From: Roseomonas sp.
GTDB lineage: Bacteria > Pseudomonadota > Alphaproteobacteria > Acetobacterales > Acetobacteraceae
Direction: 5' to 3'
NCBI GenBank assembly: GCA_020249775.1
Contig: JADCFA010000002.1
Span: 1-64,000 of the forward strand
Length of the DNA stretch: 64,000 nucleotides
Shown here: positions 1 through 9,442 of the stretch, one piece after another
Position numbering within the stretch: the stretch's first letter is position 1
Layout of the letters: each line of letters starts with the position of its first letter
Program-made: the position numbers and the translations under genes
Notes under the pieces: generated by a model
Seen by the model: only the letters and a program-made list of their open reading frames with translations
Database searches by the model: none
What the model was told of the DNA's origin: nothing

Positions 1-336
1 CAGCATCCCTATGAGTTATTCCTGCAACTTGAGGACATTGCCCATCGCACCACCCGCGTGAGGCGCCCGCAATCCAACGGTATCCTTGAACTCTTCCATC
101 GCACGCTGCTTGATGAGCATTTCCGGGTTGAGGGGCGGCGCACCTGGTTCGAGACCATTGAGGAAATGCAGGCCGTGCTTGATGAATACCTTGAGGGCTA
201 CAACACCAAGCGGCCTCATCAGGGGCGCGGCATGAATGGCCGCACACCCATCCGCGCATTCACCGAGGGCATGCCGAAAACCAACAACACGGAGGTGACC
301 AGCCAGACAAAAACTGCCAACCTCAAAGCCGCCTGA
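1..336 (+). mobile_element. IS481-family transposase, C-terminal fragment (truncated by window start)
   Basis: Frame 1 is open from base 1: QHPYELFLQLEDIAHRTTRVRRPQSNGILELFHRTLLDEHFRVEGRRTWFETIEEMQ...YNTKRPHQGRGMNGRTP, the typical C-terminal rve core of IS481-type transposases. Confidence 0.85.
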
Positions 337-516
337 GGCCTGCTTCAAATGCGGTCACTGTCAGGGGAATATCGTAAGTGTACATCTCTGTTTTATAATA
401 AATTATTTGTAATAATCATGTCGCGTCACCATTCGCCCGCGAAAAAAAATGTCTTAATTCAGTCACCTGTGGCGAGACTTGGTATGAGCGAATTCAAGAA
501 GCCTTCGAATGGGGTC

Positions 517-2352
517 TTAGGCTTTCTCTCCCGCCCCTGCCGCAAATCCCGCCACTAATTCGCGGATGCGTGCCGGGTCGCTTTGTTCCATCACGCGGCG
601 CGCGAAGCGTGCGCAATCGCCAATATCAAGCCCGCGCACGGCCTGCTTCACGCGGGGGATGGCCGAGGCATTCATGGAAAAACTGCGAATGCCAAGCCCC
701 AGCAACAGTGGGATCAATTGCGGATTGCCCGCCATCTCCCCGCAAATTGAAACCGGCATACGCAGCCTGAGCGCCGCTTCGGTTGCGAATTGCATCAGGC
801 GCAGCACCGCCGGGTGCAGCGGGTCATAAAGATGCGCCACTTCCGCATCGCCGCGATCAACGGCGAGTGTATACATCGCCAGATCATTGCTGCCGATCGA
901 AAAGAAATCCGCTTCCAGCGCAATCGCATCGGCGGCCAGCGCCGCGCCTGGTGTTTCAATCATGGCGCCCAGTAGCGGCAGTTTATCCGGCAGCTTGTCA
1001 CCCCGTCGGCGGAGCCGCCGCGCGACGCGGTCAAAAATATCGCGCGCCTGCTTCATCTCCTCAGGGATCGTCACCATGGGCAGCAAAAGCCGCAATTGCC
1101 CATCCGGCAATTCCGCAGCCACGCGCAAAATCGCCGCGAATTGCACTTCCAGCAATTCCGGCCGCCGCAGCAACAACCTGATGCCGCGCAGCCCAAGTGC
1201 TGGATTGGCGCCGGCATGGGTTGGCGCGATGCCTTCGGCAAGGGCAGCGATATCCTTCTCGCCGCCCCAATCCAGCACACGAATGGTCACCGGGTCCTGA
1301 CCCATGGCTTCCAGAATTTGGCGATAGGCCGCGCATTGCGCTTCCTCATCAGGCAAATCCTCGCGATTCATGAATAGAAATTCAGTGCGGAGCAGCCCAA
1401 TGCCCTGCGCGCCGGCTTGCGCAATCAGTGGCAATTCCTGCGGAATCTCCAGATTGGCCTGCAATTCCACCGCTTCGCCATCGGTGGTGATGGCGGGCAG
1501 GCGACGCAGCCGCCCAAGCCGCGCACGTTCCCGCGCATAGGCGGCGAGCTTTTCGCGCGCGGCGGTCAGTGTCGCGGCTTCGGGATGGATGGCGATGCTG
1601 CCCGCTGCGCCATCCAGAACCACCTGGTCATCACGCCGCACGGTTTCCGTCAGTCCCGGAACGCCAAGCACGGAAGGAATGCCAAGCGCACGCAGCATGA
1701 TCGCCGTATGGCCATCTGCGCCACCCTCATCAGTGGCCACACCGGCAATGCGCGCCGGGTCCAATAGGGCAGCGTCTGAGGGCGTGAGTTCCTCGGCAAT
1801 CAGGATGCACCCTTCGGGCAGGTTTTTCAGGCTGCGAAAGGGGGTTGCGGTCAGATTGCGCGTGACGCGCCGCGCAATATCGCGCACTTCGGTCGCGCGG
1901 CGCGTAAGGCCGGCGCGGTCATCATCCTTGGCGGCAAGGATCGCTTCCGCAATCGCTTCTGCCTCATCCGTGATGGCGGTCTCGGCGGCCAGCAATTCGC
2001 TTTCAATCCGTTTGCGCGCACCGCGGATCAGGCGCGAATTGCCAAGCATGAGCAAATGCGCATCAAGCAAAGGCGCGATTTCTTCTTGCGCTTCTTCGGG
2101 TAGGATGGCGATGCGTGTCTTCAGCTTGGTGACCTGCTTGCGCGAAAACGCAACCGCATCGGCCAGGCGCTGGCGTTCTGCTTCAATCGCTTCCGTGGTG
2201 ATGCGCCGGCGCGGCGCTTCGGCGGGCGCTTCACTCGTGTCAAAAGCGGGACCCATGGCGATACCAGGCGAAACCGCAATGCCGCGCAATTGTGTTTCGC
2301 GGCGACGCGTGGTTTTGCTGGCGCGTGGGCGGGCGGGCGTTTCAGTCTTCAT
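517..2352 (-). CDS. ptsI: Phosphoenolpyruvate-protein phosphotransferase (PTS enzyme I)
   Basis: GGADGHTAIMLRALGIPSVLG phospho-His region, LLRTEFLFMNRE, DFFSIGSNDLAMYTLAVDR, SICGEMAGNP. ORF extends to 2421, but MKTETPARP at 2352 fits the overlap with ptsH. Confidence 0.93.
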   Translation of the reverse strand: MKTETPARPRASKTTRRRETQLRGIAVSPGIAMGPAFDTSEAPAEAPRRRITTEAIEAERQRLADAVAFSRKQVTKLKTRIAILPEEAQEEIAPLLDAHLLMLGNSRLIRGARKRIESELLAAETAITDEAEAIAEAILAAKDDDRAGLTRRATEVRDIARRVTRNLTATPFRSLKNLPEGCILIAEELTPSDAALLDPARIAGVATDEGGADGHTAIMLRALGIPSVLGVPGLTETVRRDDQVVLDGAAGSIAIHPEAATLTAAREKLAAYARERARLGRLRRLPAITTDGEAVELQANLEIPQELPLIAQAGAQGIGLLRTEFLFMNREDLPDEEAQCAAYRQILEAMGQDPVTIRVLDWGGEKDIAALAEGIAPTHAGANPALGLRGIRLLLRRPELLEVQFAAILRVAAELPDGQLRLLLPMVTIPEEMKQARDIFDRVARRLRRRGDKLPDKLPLLGAMIETPGAALAADAIALEADFFSIGSNDLAMYTLAVDRGDAEVAHLYDPLHPAVLRLMQFATEAALRLRMPVSICGEMAGNPQLIPLLLGLGIRSFSMNASAIPRVKQAVRGLDIGDCARFARRVMEQSDPARIRELVAGFAAGAGEKA

Positions 2353-2647
2353 GGAAGCCCGCCTCAACCAAGGCTGCCACAGCGTCCAAGGCTTCCTTGG
2401 CGTCCCAGCCTTCGGCTTCAATCACAATTTCGGCACCGCGCCCGGCACCCAGCATCATCAGCCCCATAATGGAAACGGCGGGCACGCTTTGCCCATCACG
2501 CGATACATTCACGCAAGCGGAATAGCGTTCCGCCAGCGCAACCAGCTTGGCCGCCGCGCGGGCATGCAGGCCGCGACTATTCGGAATGACAACGCTGCGG
2601 CGGAGCACCATGCCGCCAGAAGAAGGGGCGGGGGCTGCTTCGTTCAT
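2342..2647 (-). CDS. ptsH: HPr-family phosphocarrier protein
   Basis: VVIPNSRGLHARAAAKLVALA phosphocarrier His site; VSIMGLMMLGAGRG. Confidence 0.92.
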   Translation of the reverse strand: MNEAAPAPSSGGMVLRRSVVIPNSRGLHARAAAKLVALAERYSACVNVSRDGQSVPAVSIMGLMMLGAGRGAEIVIEAEGWDAKEALDAVAALVEAGFHED

Positions 2648-3069
2648 TCCTTGGCGCTGCCATTGGGCTTGGCGCCCGGAACATCACGCGCAAGCGCGAT
2701 ATATTTCCGCCCCGCTGCCTTGGCGTGATCCAGCGCTTCTTGCAGCGGTTCACTGCCGCGCACCTTCGCAAGCTTCACCAGCAAGGGCAGATTGACGCCG
2801 GCCAGTACTTCCACGGACTTGCCTTTTTCCACCATTTGCACAGCCAGGTTTGAAGGCGTGCCGCCATACATATCGGTCAGTACCACCACGCCATCACCCT
2901 GATCCACGCTGGCGATGGAATTGCGAATATCCTGCCGGCGCAATTCCATGTCATCATCGGGGCCGATGCAGACTGTCGCCACCGCCTGCTGCGGCCCGAC
3001 AATATGTTCCATCGCCAGCCGCAATTCTTCGGCCAACCTGCCATGGGACACCAAAACAAGACCAATCAT
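2644..3069 (-). CDS. PTS EIIA component, mannose family
   Basis: MIGLVLVSHGRLAEEL and DMYGGTPSNLA motifs; overlaps ptsH by 4 nt. Confidence 0.9.
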   Translation of the reverse strand: MIGLVLVSHGRLAEELRLAMEHIVGPQQAVATVCIGPDDDMELRRQDIRNSIASVDQGDGVVVLTDMYGGTPSNLAVQMVEKGKSVEVLAGVNLPLLVKLAKVRGSEPLQEALDHAKAAGRKYIALARDVPGAKPNGSAKE

Positions 3070-4001
3070 GATGTTTGCGAAAGGGCCTCCTGGCCCGAAG
3101 CGGCAGACAAGATGGGGGTGCTAGCCTGACCACCGTTAATTTTCAATTCCCGATGGGCAAGATCAACCCGCCAACCACCAGCACGAAGATGCCCCGCCAG
3201 CCGTTCCGCGACAAGGACAGACCTGTGCTTACCCCCGGTGCAGCCAACCGCAATGGTGAAATACTTCTTCCCTTCGGTAGCGTAGCGCGGCAGCAAAAGC
3301 TCAAGAAAATCCCGTAACCTCTGCCAAAAGGCCGAAAAATCCGGATCGGCTTCAATGAAGGCGGCAACAGGCGCCGCCTGGCCCGTCATGGGGCGCAGCA
3401 CAGGATCATAATGCGGGTTGCGCAAAAATCGCACATCGAAAACCAAATCCGCTTCCCGCGGCAGGCCCTTTGGATAGGCAAAGGAAAGCACCGAAACCGC
3501 CAGCCCCGCCGCTGCATCCGGGGCATAGCGCCCTTCAACCATGCGGCGCAGATCTGCAAGCGGCAGGTCCGAGGTATCAATCGTGAGGTCCGCGGTATCG
3601 CGCAGCGCCTCAACCAGTGCCTTTTCGCGTGCAATGCCTTCCAACACGCGTGAGCCCATGGGGCCGCCCGGTGCCAGCGGGTGACGGCGGCGCGATTCGG
3701 TGTAGCGGCGAAGCAGCGCCTCATCCTCCGCGGTTGCGAAAATGAGTGACACATTGATATCAGACCGCAGCCGCAAGCGTTCCAGAACGCGCAGCACGGC
3801 AGCAGCATCGAAATCGCGCGTGCGTGCATCAATCCCGGCGGCCAGAGGCAGCACGCCATCACCCACCAGCGATTCCAGAATGGAAATCGGCGGGTTGTCC
3901 ACCGTCTCGAACCCCAGATCTTCCAGCACGCGCAGGATGGAAGCCTTGCCCGCGCCGGAAAGCCCCGTGACAAGAATGATCTCTCGCACTGGGTTGGTCA
4001 T
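3066..4001 (-). CDS. rapZ: RNase adapter protein RapZ (YvcJ family)
   Basis: Walker A GLSGAGKASILRVLEDLGFETVDN, FDVRFLRNPHYDP, YFTIAVGCTGGKHRSV. Confidence 0.93.
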   Translation of the reverse strand: MTNPVREIILVTGLSGAGKASILRVLEDLGFETVDNPPISILESLVGDGVLPLAAGIDARTRDFDAAAVLRVLERLRLRSDINVSLIFATAEDEALLRRYTESRRRHPLAPGGPMGSRVLEGIAREKALVEALRDTADLTIDTSDLPLADLRRMVEGRYAPDAAAGLAVSVLSFAYPKGLPREADLVFDVRFLRNPHYDPVLRPMTGQAAPVAAFIEADPDFSAFWQRLRDFLELLLPRYATEGKKYFTIAVGCTGGKHRSVLVAERLAGHLRAGGWRVDLAHRELKINGGQASTPILSAASGQEALSQTS

Positions 4002-4435
4002 GCTGCGAAGGCCCCCGCCTTTTGGCTGAGCCGCCCGGTGGCGGCGCCAAGCGCGTGAATGATCTTATCGCAGGCGGAAACTTCAAAAGCATGTAGCGAG
4101 ATGCGCGGCACAGCGCCGGCCGGGCCTTGCCAGAAGGCTGGTTCCGGCAGGCGCGGCACATCCGCGCGCGCCACCAAATCCACCACCAGGCGAAGCCGTG
4201 CATTTTCCGCCACCGGCAGCGCGGTAAAAATCCCAAGCCCGCGAATTTCCAACATGCCGCGCAAAGCGGGCGGCGCGCTGACATCTTCGCCTGTAAGCAT
4301 CACCTGATCATCTGCCAACAAATGCCATCCGCGCCCGATCAGGCGCAGCACCAGATCGGATTTGCCCGCGCCGGATGGGCCGCGGAACATGACCGCCTCT
4401 GACCCCCAAGCTGCTGCGCTTGCGTGAATGAGCAT
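3998..4435 (-). CDS. hprK: HPr kinase/phosphorylase, short alphaproteobacterial form
   Basis: GPSGAGKSDLVLRLI, LADDQVML, LEIRGLGI; position upstream of rapZ. Confidence 0.88.
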   Translation of the reverse strand: MLIHASAAAWGSEAVMFRGPSGAGKSDLVLRLIGRGWHLLADDQVMLTGEDVSAPPALRGMLEIRGLGIFTALPVAENARLRLVVDLVARADVPRLPEPAFWQGPAGAVPRISLHAFEVSACDKIIHALGAATGRLSQKAGAFAA

Positions 4436-4571
4436 GCTCCGCCAGCGCCATCACGCCAGCCCCTTCCCGAGGAGGCGCCGGTTCCGCGCCTTTTCCAAAC
4501 TTAAGCATGCCAGAAACGCCAAGGCGCGGGAAGCGCTTGCCGGGGCGGGGCGGGCAAGGCAGGCTCGGCGC

Positions 4572-5498
4572 ATGATTGATCGAAGCGATATCAGCGCCGC
4601 CATGGCGCGCATTGCCCCTCATATCCGCCCAACGCCGGTGCTGCGCCTGGCGCCGCATGAATTGGGCACGGAACACCCGGTCACGCTGAAGCTGGAATTC
4701 CTGCAAGTGACGGGGTCCTTCAAGCCGCGCGGGGCCTTTAATCGGCTGCTATCGGGCGCAGTGCCGGCGGCGGGCGTGGTGGCGGCATCCGGCGGCAATC
4801 ACGGCGCTGCGGTGGCCTATGCGGCGCAAAGCCTTGGCGTGCCGGCGGAAATCTTCGTCCCCGCGCCCACACCTGCGGTAAAGCGCGCGCGGATTGAAGG
4901 TTTCGGCGCGCGGCTTGTGGTTGGCGGGGCAAGTTATGAGGAAGCGCGCATCGCCTCAGAAGCGCGCGCCGCCGAGACCGGCGCCATGCTTGTCCATGCC
5001 TATGACCAGCATGAGGTTCTGGCCGGCCAGGGCACGATTGGGCTGGAAATGGAACAGGATGCGCCGGAACTGACGCATGTGCTGATAGCCGCCGGCGGTG
5101 GCGGCCTGTTTGGCGGCATTGGCGCCTGGTATGCGGGCCGTGCCGGCCTTGTGGTGGTGGAACCGGCTTCCTGCGCGACGCTGACCATGGCGCAAAAGGC
5201 AGGCGCGCCGGTGGATGTGCCGGTGGGCGGCATTGCCGCCGATAGCCTGGGCGCGCGCCGCGCCGGGCGCCTCGCTTTTGAAGTTCTGAGCGCCACCAAG
5301 GCCACCTGCGTGACCCTGCCAGATGAGGCGATTATCGCCGCGCGGCGTTGGCTTTGGGAGAAGCTTCGCATCGTGGCCGAACCGGGCGGCGCCGCGGCGC
5401 TGGCCGCGCTGCTATCGGGCGCTTGGCGTGCGCCCGCCGGCGCGCGGATTGGCATTGTGCTTTGTGGCGCGAATTGCGATCCGGGGAGCGTGGTTTAG
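4572..5498 (+). CDS. PLP-dependent serine/threonine ammonia-lyase (threonine dehydratase family)
   Basis: LKLEFLQVTGSFKPRGAFN (PLP Lys), ASGGNHGAAVAYAA, GGGGLFGGIG. ORF extends to 4428, but M at 4572 fits the family N-terminus. Confidence 0.85.
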   Translation: MIDRSDISAAMARIAPHIRPTPVLRLAPHELGTEHPVTLKLEFLQVTGSFKPRGAFNRLLSGAVPAAGVVAASGGNHGAAVAYAAQSLGVPAEIFVPAPTPAVKRARIEGFGARLVVGGASYEEARIASEARAAETGAMLVHAYDQHEVLAGQGTIGLEMEQDAPELTHVLIAAGGGGLFGGIGAWYAGRAGLVVVEPASCATLTMAQKAGAPVDVPVGGIAADSLGARRAGRLAFEVLSATKATCVTLPDEAIIAARRWLWEKLRIVAEPGGAAALAALLSGAWRAPAGARIGIVLCGANCDPGSVV

Positions 5499-7279
5499 GC
5501 CGCACCCCCGCGCGGGATCATGCCTTCTTCCCGCGCCTTGATCTGCAGCGCCAAATATTTTGAGTAGATGCGGCATTGCGCGAGGCTGCCGGCCATGAAC
5601 CAGAGCCCTTCTTGTGCGGTGGGCTTCCACATATTGGCCAATTCACCATCCTCACCGATACCCCAGATCGGCCCTACCTTTTCGGCAATGGCATCGCCCA
5701 TCAGGCGCCGCACCAATTCCTGCTGCGTGTAATAGCCGGTGGCGAGCACCAATAGATCGGCGGGGATGATGCGCCCATCCTTAAGCTTCGTACCTTCCGC
5801 GACGAATTCTGCGATATCGTCGAATTGCAGCAGGTCGATATCGCCATTGATGATCAGGCCGGAACAGCCGGCATCCAGGTAATAGCCGCCACCGCGCCGG
5901 CGGTATTTCATTTGATGGCCGGTGCCATCCTCGCCCAGATCATATTTGAAGCCGCGTGCCTTCAACGCGGCGATCAGATCCTTGTCCAATTCCGCCATAC
6001 GCTGCACGGCCAATTGATAGCCGCGAATGATCAGCGGCGGCGTGCCGGAAGTTGCGATCAGATCACAATCCTCCAAGGATGGGCCTTCATCATAAAGCGC
6101 GTAATTCATCTTCGCACTTGGATCTATGCTGACGACTGTGGTGGAGCCGCGCTGGATGATGGTGGTGGCGACATCATGGCTGTGCAGATCCTGCGCCACA
6201 TCATGCCCGCTATTGCCTGTGCCCAGCACCAGCGCGCGCTTGCCGCGCCAGGCCGCGCCGCTGGTGAAACTGTGGGAATGGATCACATCGCCCTCGAAGG
6301 CCTCAAGGCCCGGCAGTTTCGGCACTTTGGGAATACCGCTGACGCCATTGGCAAAAATGACATGGCGCGGTGCCATTTCGCGTATCGCGCCATCGGCGCG
6401 GCGCAGCCGCACGCGCCAATGCCCGGCCTTGGCATCATAGTCGCCGCCCAGAAATTCCGTGCTGGTCCAGACATTGATTTCCAGCGCCCAGGCGTAATGC
6501 TCAAACCAATTGGCCAGCATGTCCTTCGGGATGTATTTCGGCCAGGTTGGCGGGAATTGCATATAGGGCAGGTGGTTCACATGCACCTGATTATGCAGCG
6601 CCAGTGAATGATAGCGCTTGCGCCAATTATCGCCGATACGCTCATGCTTTTCGACCACCAACGTATCCAGCCCCAACTGACCAAGCCGCGCCGCAATGCC
6701 AAGCCCTGCCTGGCCCGCCCCAATCACCAGCACCACGGGGTCACGACCCGCGAAGGCTTGCGCCTTTTCACGCTGATCAAGCCAATTATCGCCGCCGAAA
6801 TTGCGCGAATAGGCTTCACCGCTCGGCCGACGCTTGCCGGTTTTTTCCTCAAACCCCGTGAGTTCTTCAAGCGTTGTCAGCAGCACCCAGGCTTGGCCGG
6901 GATTCTCCACGGGCAGGCGCAGCACGCCATCACCACGCCCAAGCCGTGTTGCGAAAGTGAAAAGCGCTTCAATCACCTCAATGCCCAAGCGCTTGACGCG
7001 TCGCGGCGGCGTGCGCCCTTCCGCCAAGGCGAAGTCATGCGCGCCCGTCGCAGGCGCGGCCTTTGCCAGCGCCGCCGCGATATCGCCCGCGCCCGCATGG
7101 GGCGTGATATTCCAGGTGAAGGCGAGCAGATCGCGCCAATGGCTCTCTGGCGCAAAAAGCGCCGCCAGACGCGCTGCATCAGCTGCTTTGAGCGCGGCTT
7201 CAAAGCGTTGCAGCCAGGCGCTCACCAAAGCCGCATCATCCGCTGCGGTGTTGATCGCGCTATGGGTCATGTGGTTCAT
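5495..7279 (-). CDS. Flavin-containing monooxygenase with N-terminal SnoaL/NTF2-like region
   Basis: VIGAGQAGLGIAARLGQLGLDTLVVEKHERIGDNWRKRYHSL; second Rossmann LVLGTGNSGHDVAQDL; ATGYYTQQ. Confidence 0.88.
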   Translation of the reverse strand: MNHMTHSAINTAADDAALVSAWLQRFEAALKAADAARLAALFAPESHWRDLLAFTWNITPHAGAGDIAAALAKAAPATGAHDFALAEGRTPPRRVKRLGIEVIEALFTFATRLGRGDGVLRLPVENPGQAWVLLTTLEELTGFEEKTGKRRPSGEAYSRNFGGDNWLDQREKAQAFAGRDPVVLVIGAGQAGLGIAARLGQLGLDTLVVEKHERIGDNWRKRYHSLALHNQVHVNHLPYMQFPPTWPKYIPKDMLANWFEHYAWALEINVWTSTEFLGGDYDAKAGHWRVRLRRADGAIREMAPRHVIFANGVSGIPKVPKLPGLEAFEGDVIHSHSFTSGAAWRGKRALVLGTGNSGHDVAQDLHSHDVATTIIQRGSTTVVSIDPSAKMNYALYDEGPSLEDCDLIATSGTPPLIIRGYQLAVQRMAELDKDLIAALKARGFKYDLGEDGTGHQMKYRRRGGGYYLDAGCSGLIINGDIDLLQFDDIAEFVAEGTKLKDGRIIPADLLVLATGYYTQQELVRRLMGDAIAEKVGPIWGIGEDGELANMWKPTAQEGLWFMAGSLAQCRIYSKYLALQIKAREEGMIPRGGAA

Positions 7280-7350
7280 GGTGACTCTCGCCGTGGCGTT
7301 TCCTTGGGGATCAGCCTAACCCTTTCGGTGCGCTTGAAAAGCCTGCGCCT

Positions 7351-7779
7351 TCAAGCCGCATCAAAACGCGTCAGCAGCGCGCGCAGCCGATCCGGCACGG
7401 GGATGGGCCGCTTGCTTGTCTGATCGGTCCAGACCCAGACAATCTCACCGGTTGCGAGCAACCTATCGCCATCGCTGTGATAGATCGCCGGCTGGAAGGC
7501 GATGGAAGAATTTCCAATCCGCGTGGTGCGCACGCCAATCGCCAATTCCTCATCATGGCCAATGCCGACCTTGTATTCCACAAGGGCGCGCACGACGTGC
7601 CAATCCGCGCCACTTGCCCTGACCTCAGCGCGATTATCCCAACCGGCAGCACGGATATAGGCGGATACCGCCATATCATACCAGGTCAGGTAATGCGCGT
7701 TGAAGACAATGCCCTGAGCATCCACTTCATTGTAGCGAACGCTCAGGGGGAAGAAGTAGCGAAAGCTGCTTCGTTCCAT
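7351..7779 (-). CDS. Acyl-CoA thioesterase, 4HBT (YbgC-like) hot-dog fold
   Basis: VRYNEVDAQGIVFNAHYLTWYDMAV hot-dog thioesterase signature. Confidence 0.85.
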   Translation of the reverse strand: MERSSFRYFFPLSVRYNEVDAQGIVFNAHYLTWYDMAVSAYIRAAGWDNRAEVRASGADWHVVRALVEYKVGIGHDEELAIGVRTTRIGNSSIAFQPAIYHSDGDRLLATGEIVWVWTDQTSKRPIPVPDRLRALLTRFDAA

Positions 7780-7781
7780 GC

Positions 7782-8543
7782 TCAGGCAGACTTGATATCT
7801 TTCACAATCGCCTTGGCTGCATTGACCATGATGGCAACTTCATTGGCGATGGTCACCAGCTTATAGCCCATTTTGATCATGCGCTTGGCATAGGCGGGCG
7901 ATCCGCAATGCAGCCCGGCCGAAATGCCGCGCTTGCCGCATTCCGCGAGCAGCTTTTCATAGATGCCAAGAATGAATGGGTCTTCCACATCCAGCTTCGG
8001 TTCCAACCCGTAGGAGAAGGAAAGATCCGAAGGCCCAACGTAAATGCCATCAATCCCCGGCACATCCAGGATGGCGCCGATATTCTCAATAGCTTGTTTG
8101 GTTTCGATCATGGGAATGACAAGAATTTCGTCATTCGCGGTCTTTTGATAGGAACCGCCTTCGCCATAAAGCCCGGCGCGGATCGGGCCATTGGAACGCG
8201 TGCCATGCGGTGGGTATTTGCAATATTGCACCAAAGCGCGGGCTTCATCCGGCGTATTCACCATGGGGCAGATCACGCCATAGGCGCCGGCATCCAGAAC
8301 CTTGCCGATAATGCCCGGTTCATTCCAGGGCACGCGCACCATAGGCGTCACGGGATGGGGCTGCATGCCTTGGAAGCAGGCCACGCAGGAAAGATAATCC
8401 TGCACGCCATGCTGCATATCCACGGTCAGGCTATCCCAGCCCGATTGGGCGAACATTTCCGCCGAAAAGGCATTGGGGATGGCAAGCCACCCATTGGCCA
8501 CAGCCTGGCCGGCCTTCCACATCTGTTTGACCTTATTCGGCAT
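7782..8543 (-). CDS. HpcH/HpaI-family aldolase
   Basis: GWDSLTVDMQHGVQDY, VPWNEPGIIGKVLDAGAYGVICPMVNTPDEA, IPMIETKQAIENI, GIYVGPSDLSFSYG. Confidence 0.9.
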   Translation of the reverse strand: MPNKVKQMWKAGQAVANGWLAIPNAFSAEMFAQSGWDSLTVDMQHGVQDYLSCVACFQGMQPHPVTPMVRVPWNEPGIIGKVLDAGAYGVICPMVNTPDEARALVQYCKYPPHGTRSNGPIRAGLYGEGGSYQKTANDEILVIPMIETKQAIENIGAILDVPGIDGIYVGPSDLSFSYGLEPKLDVEDPFILGIYEKLLAECGKRGISAGLHCGSPAYAKRMIKMGYKLVTIANEVAIMVNAAKAIVKDIKSA

Positions 8544-8588
8544 TGCCCTGTTTCCTCCTTGGGGACGCTGATCGGGGAAGGCTAGAGC

Positions 8589-8628
8589 ATTTTCTGGCCA
8601 AGTGGAAACACTTGGGGCTTCGGAAAAT
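8589..8628. repeat. Palindromic intergenic element (REP-like candidate)
   Basis: ATTTTC-tgg-CCAAGTG-GAAA-CACTTGG-ggcttcg-GAAAAT: perfect 7-bp stem with GAAA loop, plus outer 6-bp complementary arms. Confidence 0.6.
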
Positions 8629-8633
8629 AGGAC

Positions 8634-9090
8634 TGGACCGCCCCGGGTTTGCCGGAGGCTGTTTTGCTTGAGTTACGCTGCCATGGCTGGTTGTGCCAGT
8701 GAGGCATAGGTGCGTTCCTCGGCTTCCGCGGGCGGGATATAGCCGATTGGTGCCAACAAGCGTCTGTAATTGAACCAATCTACCCATTCCAAGGTAGCGA
8801 ATTCCACGGCTTCGAAGCTCCGCCACGGCCCGCGCCGGTGAATGACATCGGTTTCGTAAAGCCCATTGATGGTCTCGGCGAGTGCGTTGTCGCCGCGTGC
8901 GCCGACACTGCCGACCGAGGGTTCAATCCCGGCTTCAAGCAGCCTTTCCGTATACTTTATCGAGATATATTGGCTGCCCCCGTCGCTGTGATGGACCAGG
9001 CCGCCGCGATGCAGGCGCCGCCTGTCATGCAAAGCCTGCGCAAGCGCATCAAGCACGAACCCCGTATGCGACGCACGGCTGACACGCCAG
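8634..9090 (-). mobile_element. IS3-family transposase OrfB C-terminal remnant with terminal inverted repeat
   Basis: WRVSRASHTGFVLDALAQALHDRR...LVHHSDGGSQYISIKYTERLLEAGIEPSVGSVGARGDNALAETINGLYETDVIHRRGPWRSFEAVEFATLEWVDWFNYRRLLAPIGYIPPAEAEERTYA; downstream tggaccgccccgggtttgccggaggct resembles an IS3-family IR. N-terminal half absent. Confidence 0.85.
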
Positions 9091-9092
9091 CC

Positions 9093-9373
9093 GACAAGCC
9101 AAGCTGGCCTTCATGAGTCATGCGCTGATGGAAAACCGCATTGGTCTGATCGTCGGTGCTTTTGCGACCCATGCCTCGGGCCATGCGGAGCGTTTGGCCA
9201 CGCGTTACCTGATAGAAACGCATGCCGACCGGGCGCAGAAGGACACGCTCGCCAGCGACAGAGATTTACGCGCAGAACTTCATCGCTGAACTTCGTGAGA
9301 CCAACGTCACCGACAGACAGCCGGACCACGTGCCATCCGGGCTATGCCATTAGCCTGCGCATTCGTAAGCGTC
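9093..9373 (+). mobile_element. IS5-like transposase remnant, frameshifted
   Basis: RQAKLAFMSHALMENRIGLIVGAFATHASGHAERLA, then in another frame AQNFIAELRETNVT, then HPGYAISLRIRKR: IS5-type segments split by indels. Confidence 0.65.
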
Positions 9374-9442
9374 AGCCTGCAAGGCCAGCGAAATCACACG
9401 AAGTCCGAAAGCCAAAAATTTTTCGCTGTAGGCGATAAATCC

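Noticed and set aside
1589-2728. 379-aa plus-strand ORF
   Set aside because: Antisense to ptsI/ptsH, Arg/Ser-rich, no recognisable domain.
5825-6607. 260-aa plus-strand ORF
   Set aside because: Antisense to the flavin monooxygenase; no conserved motif.
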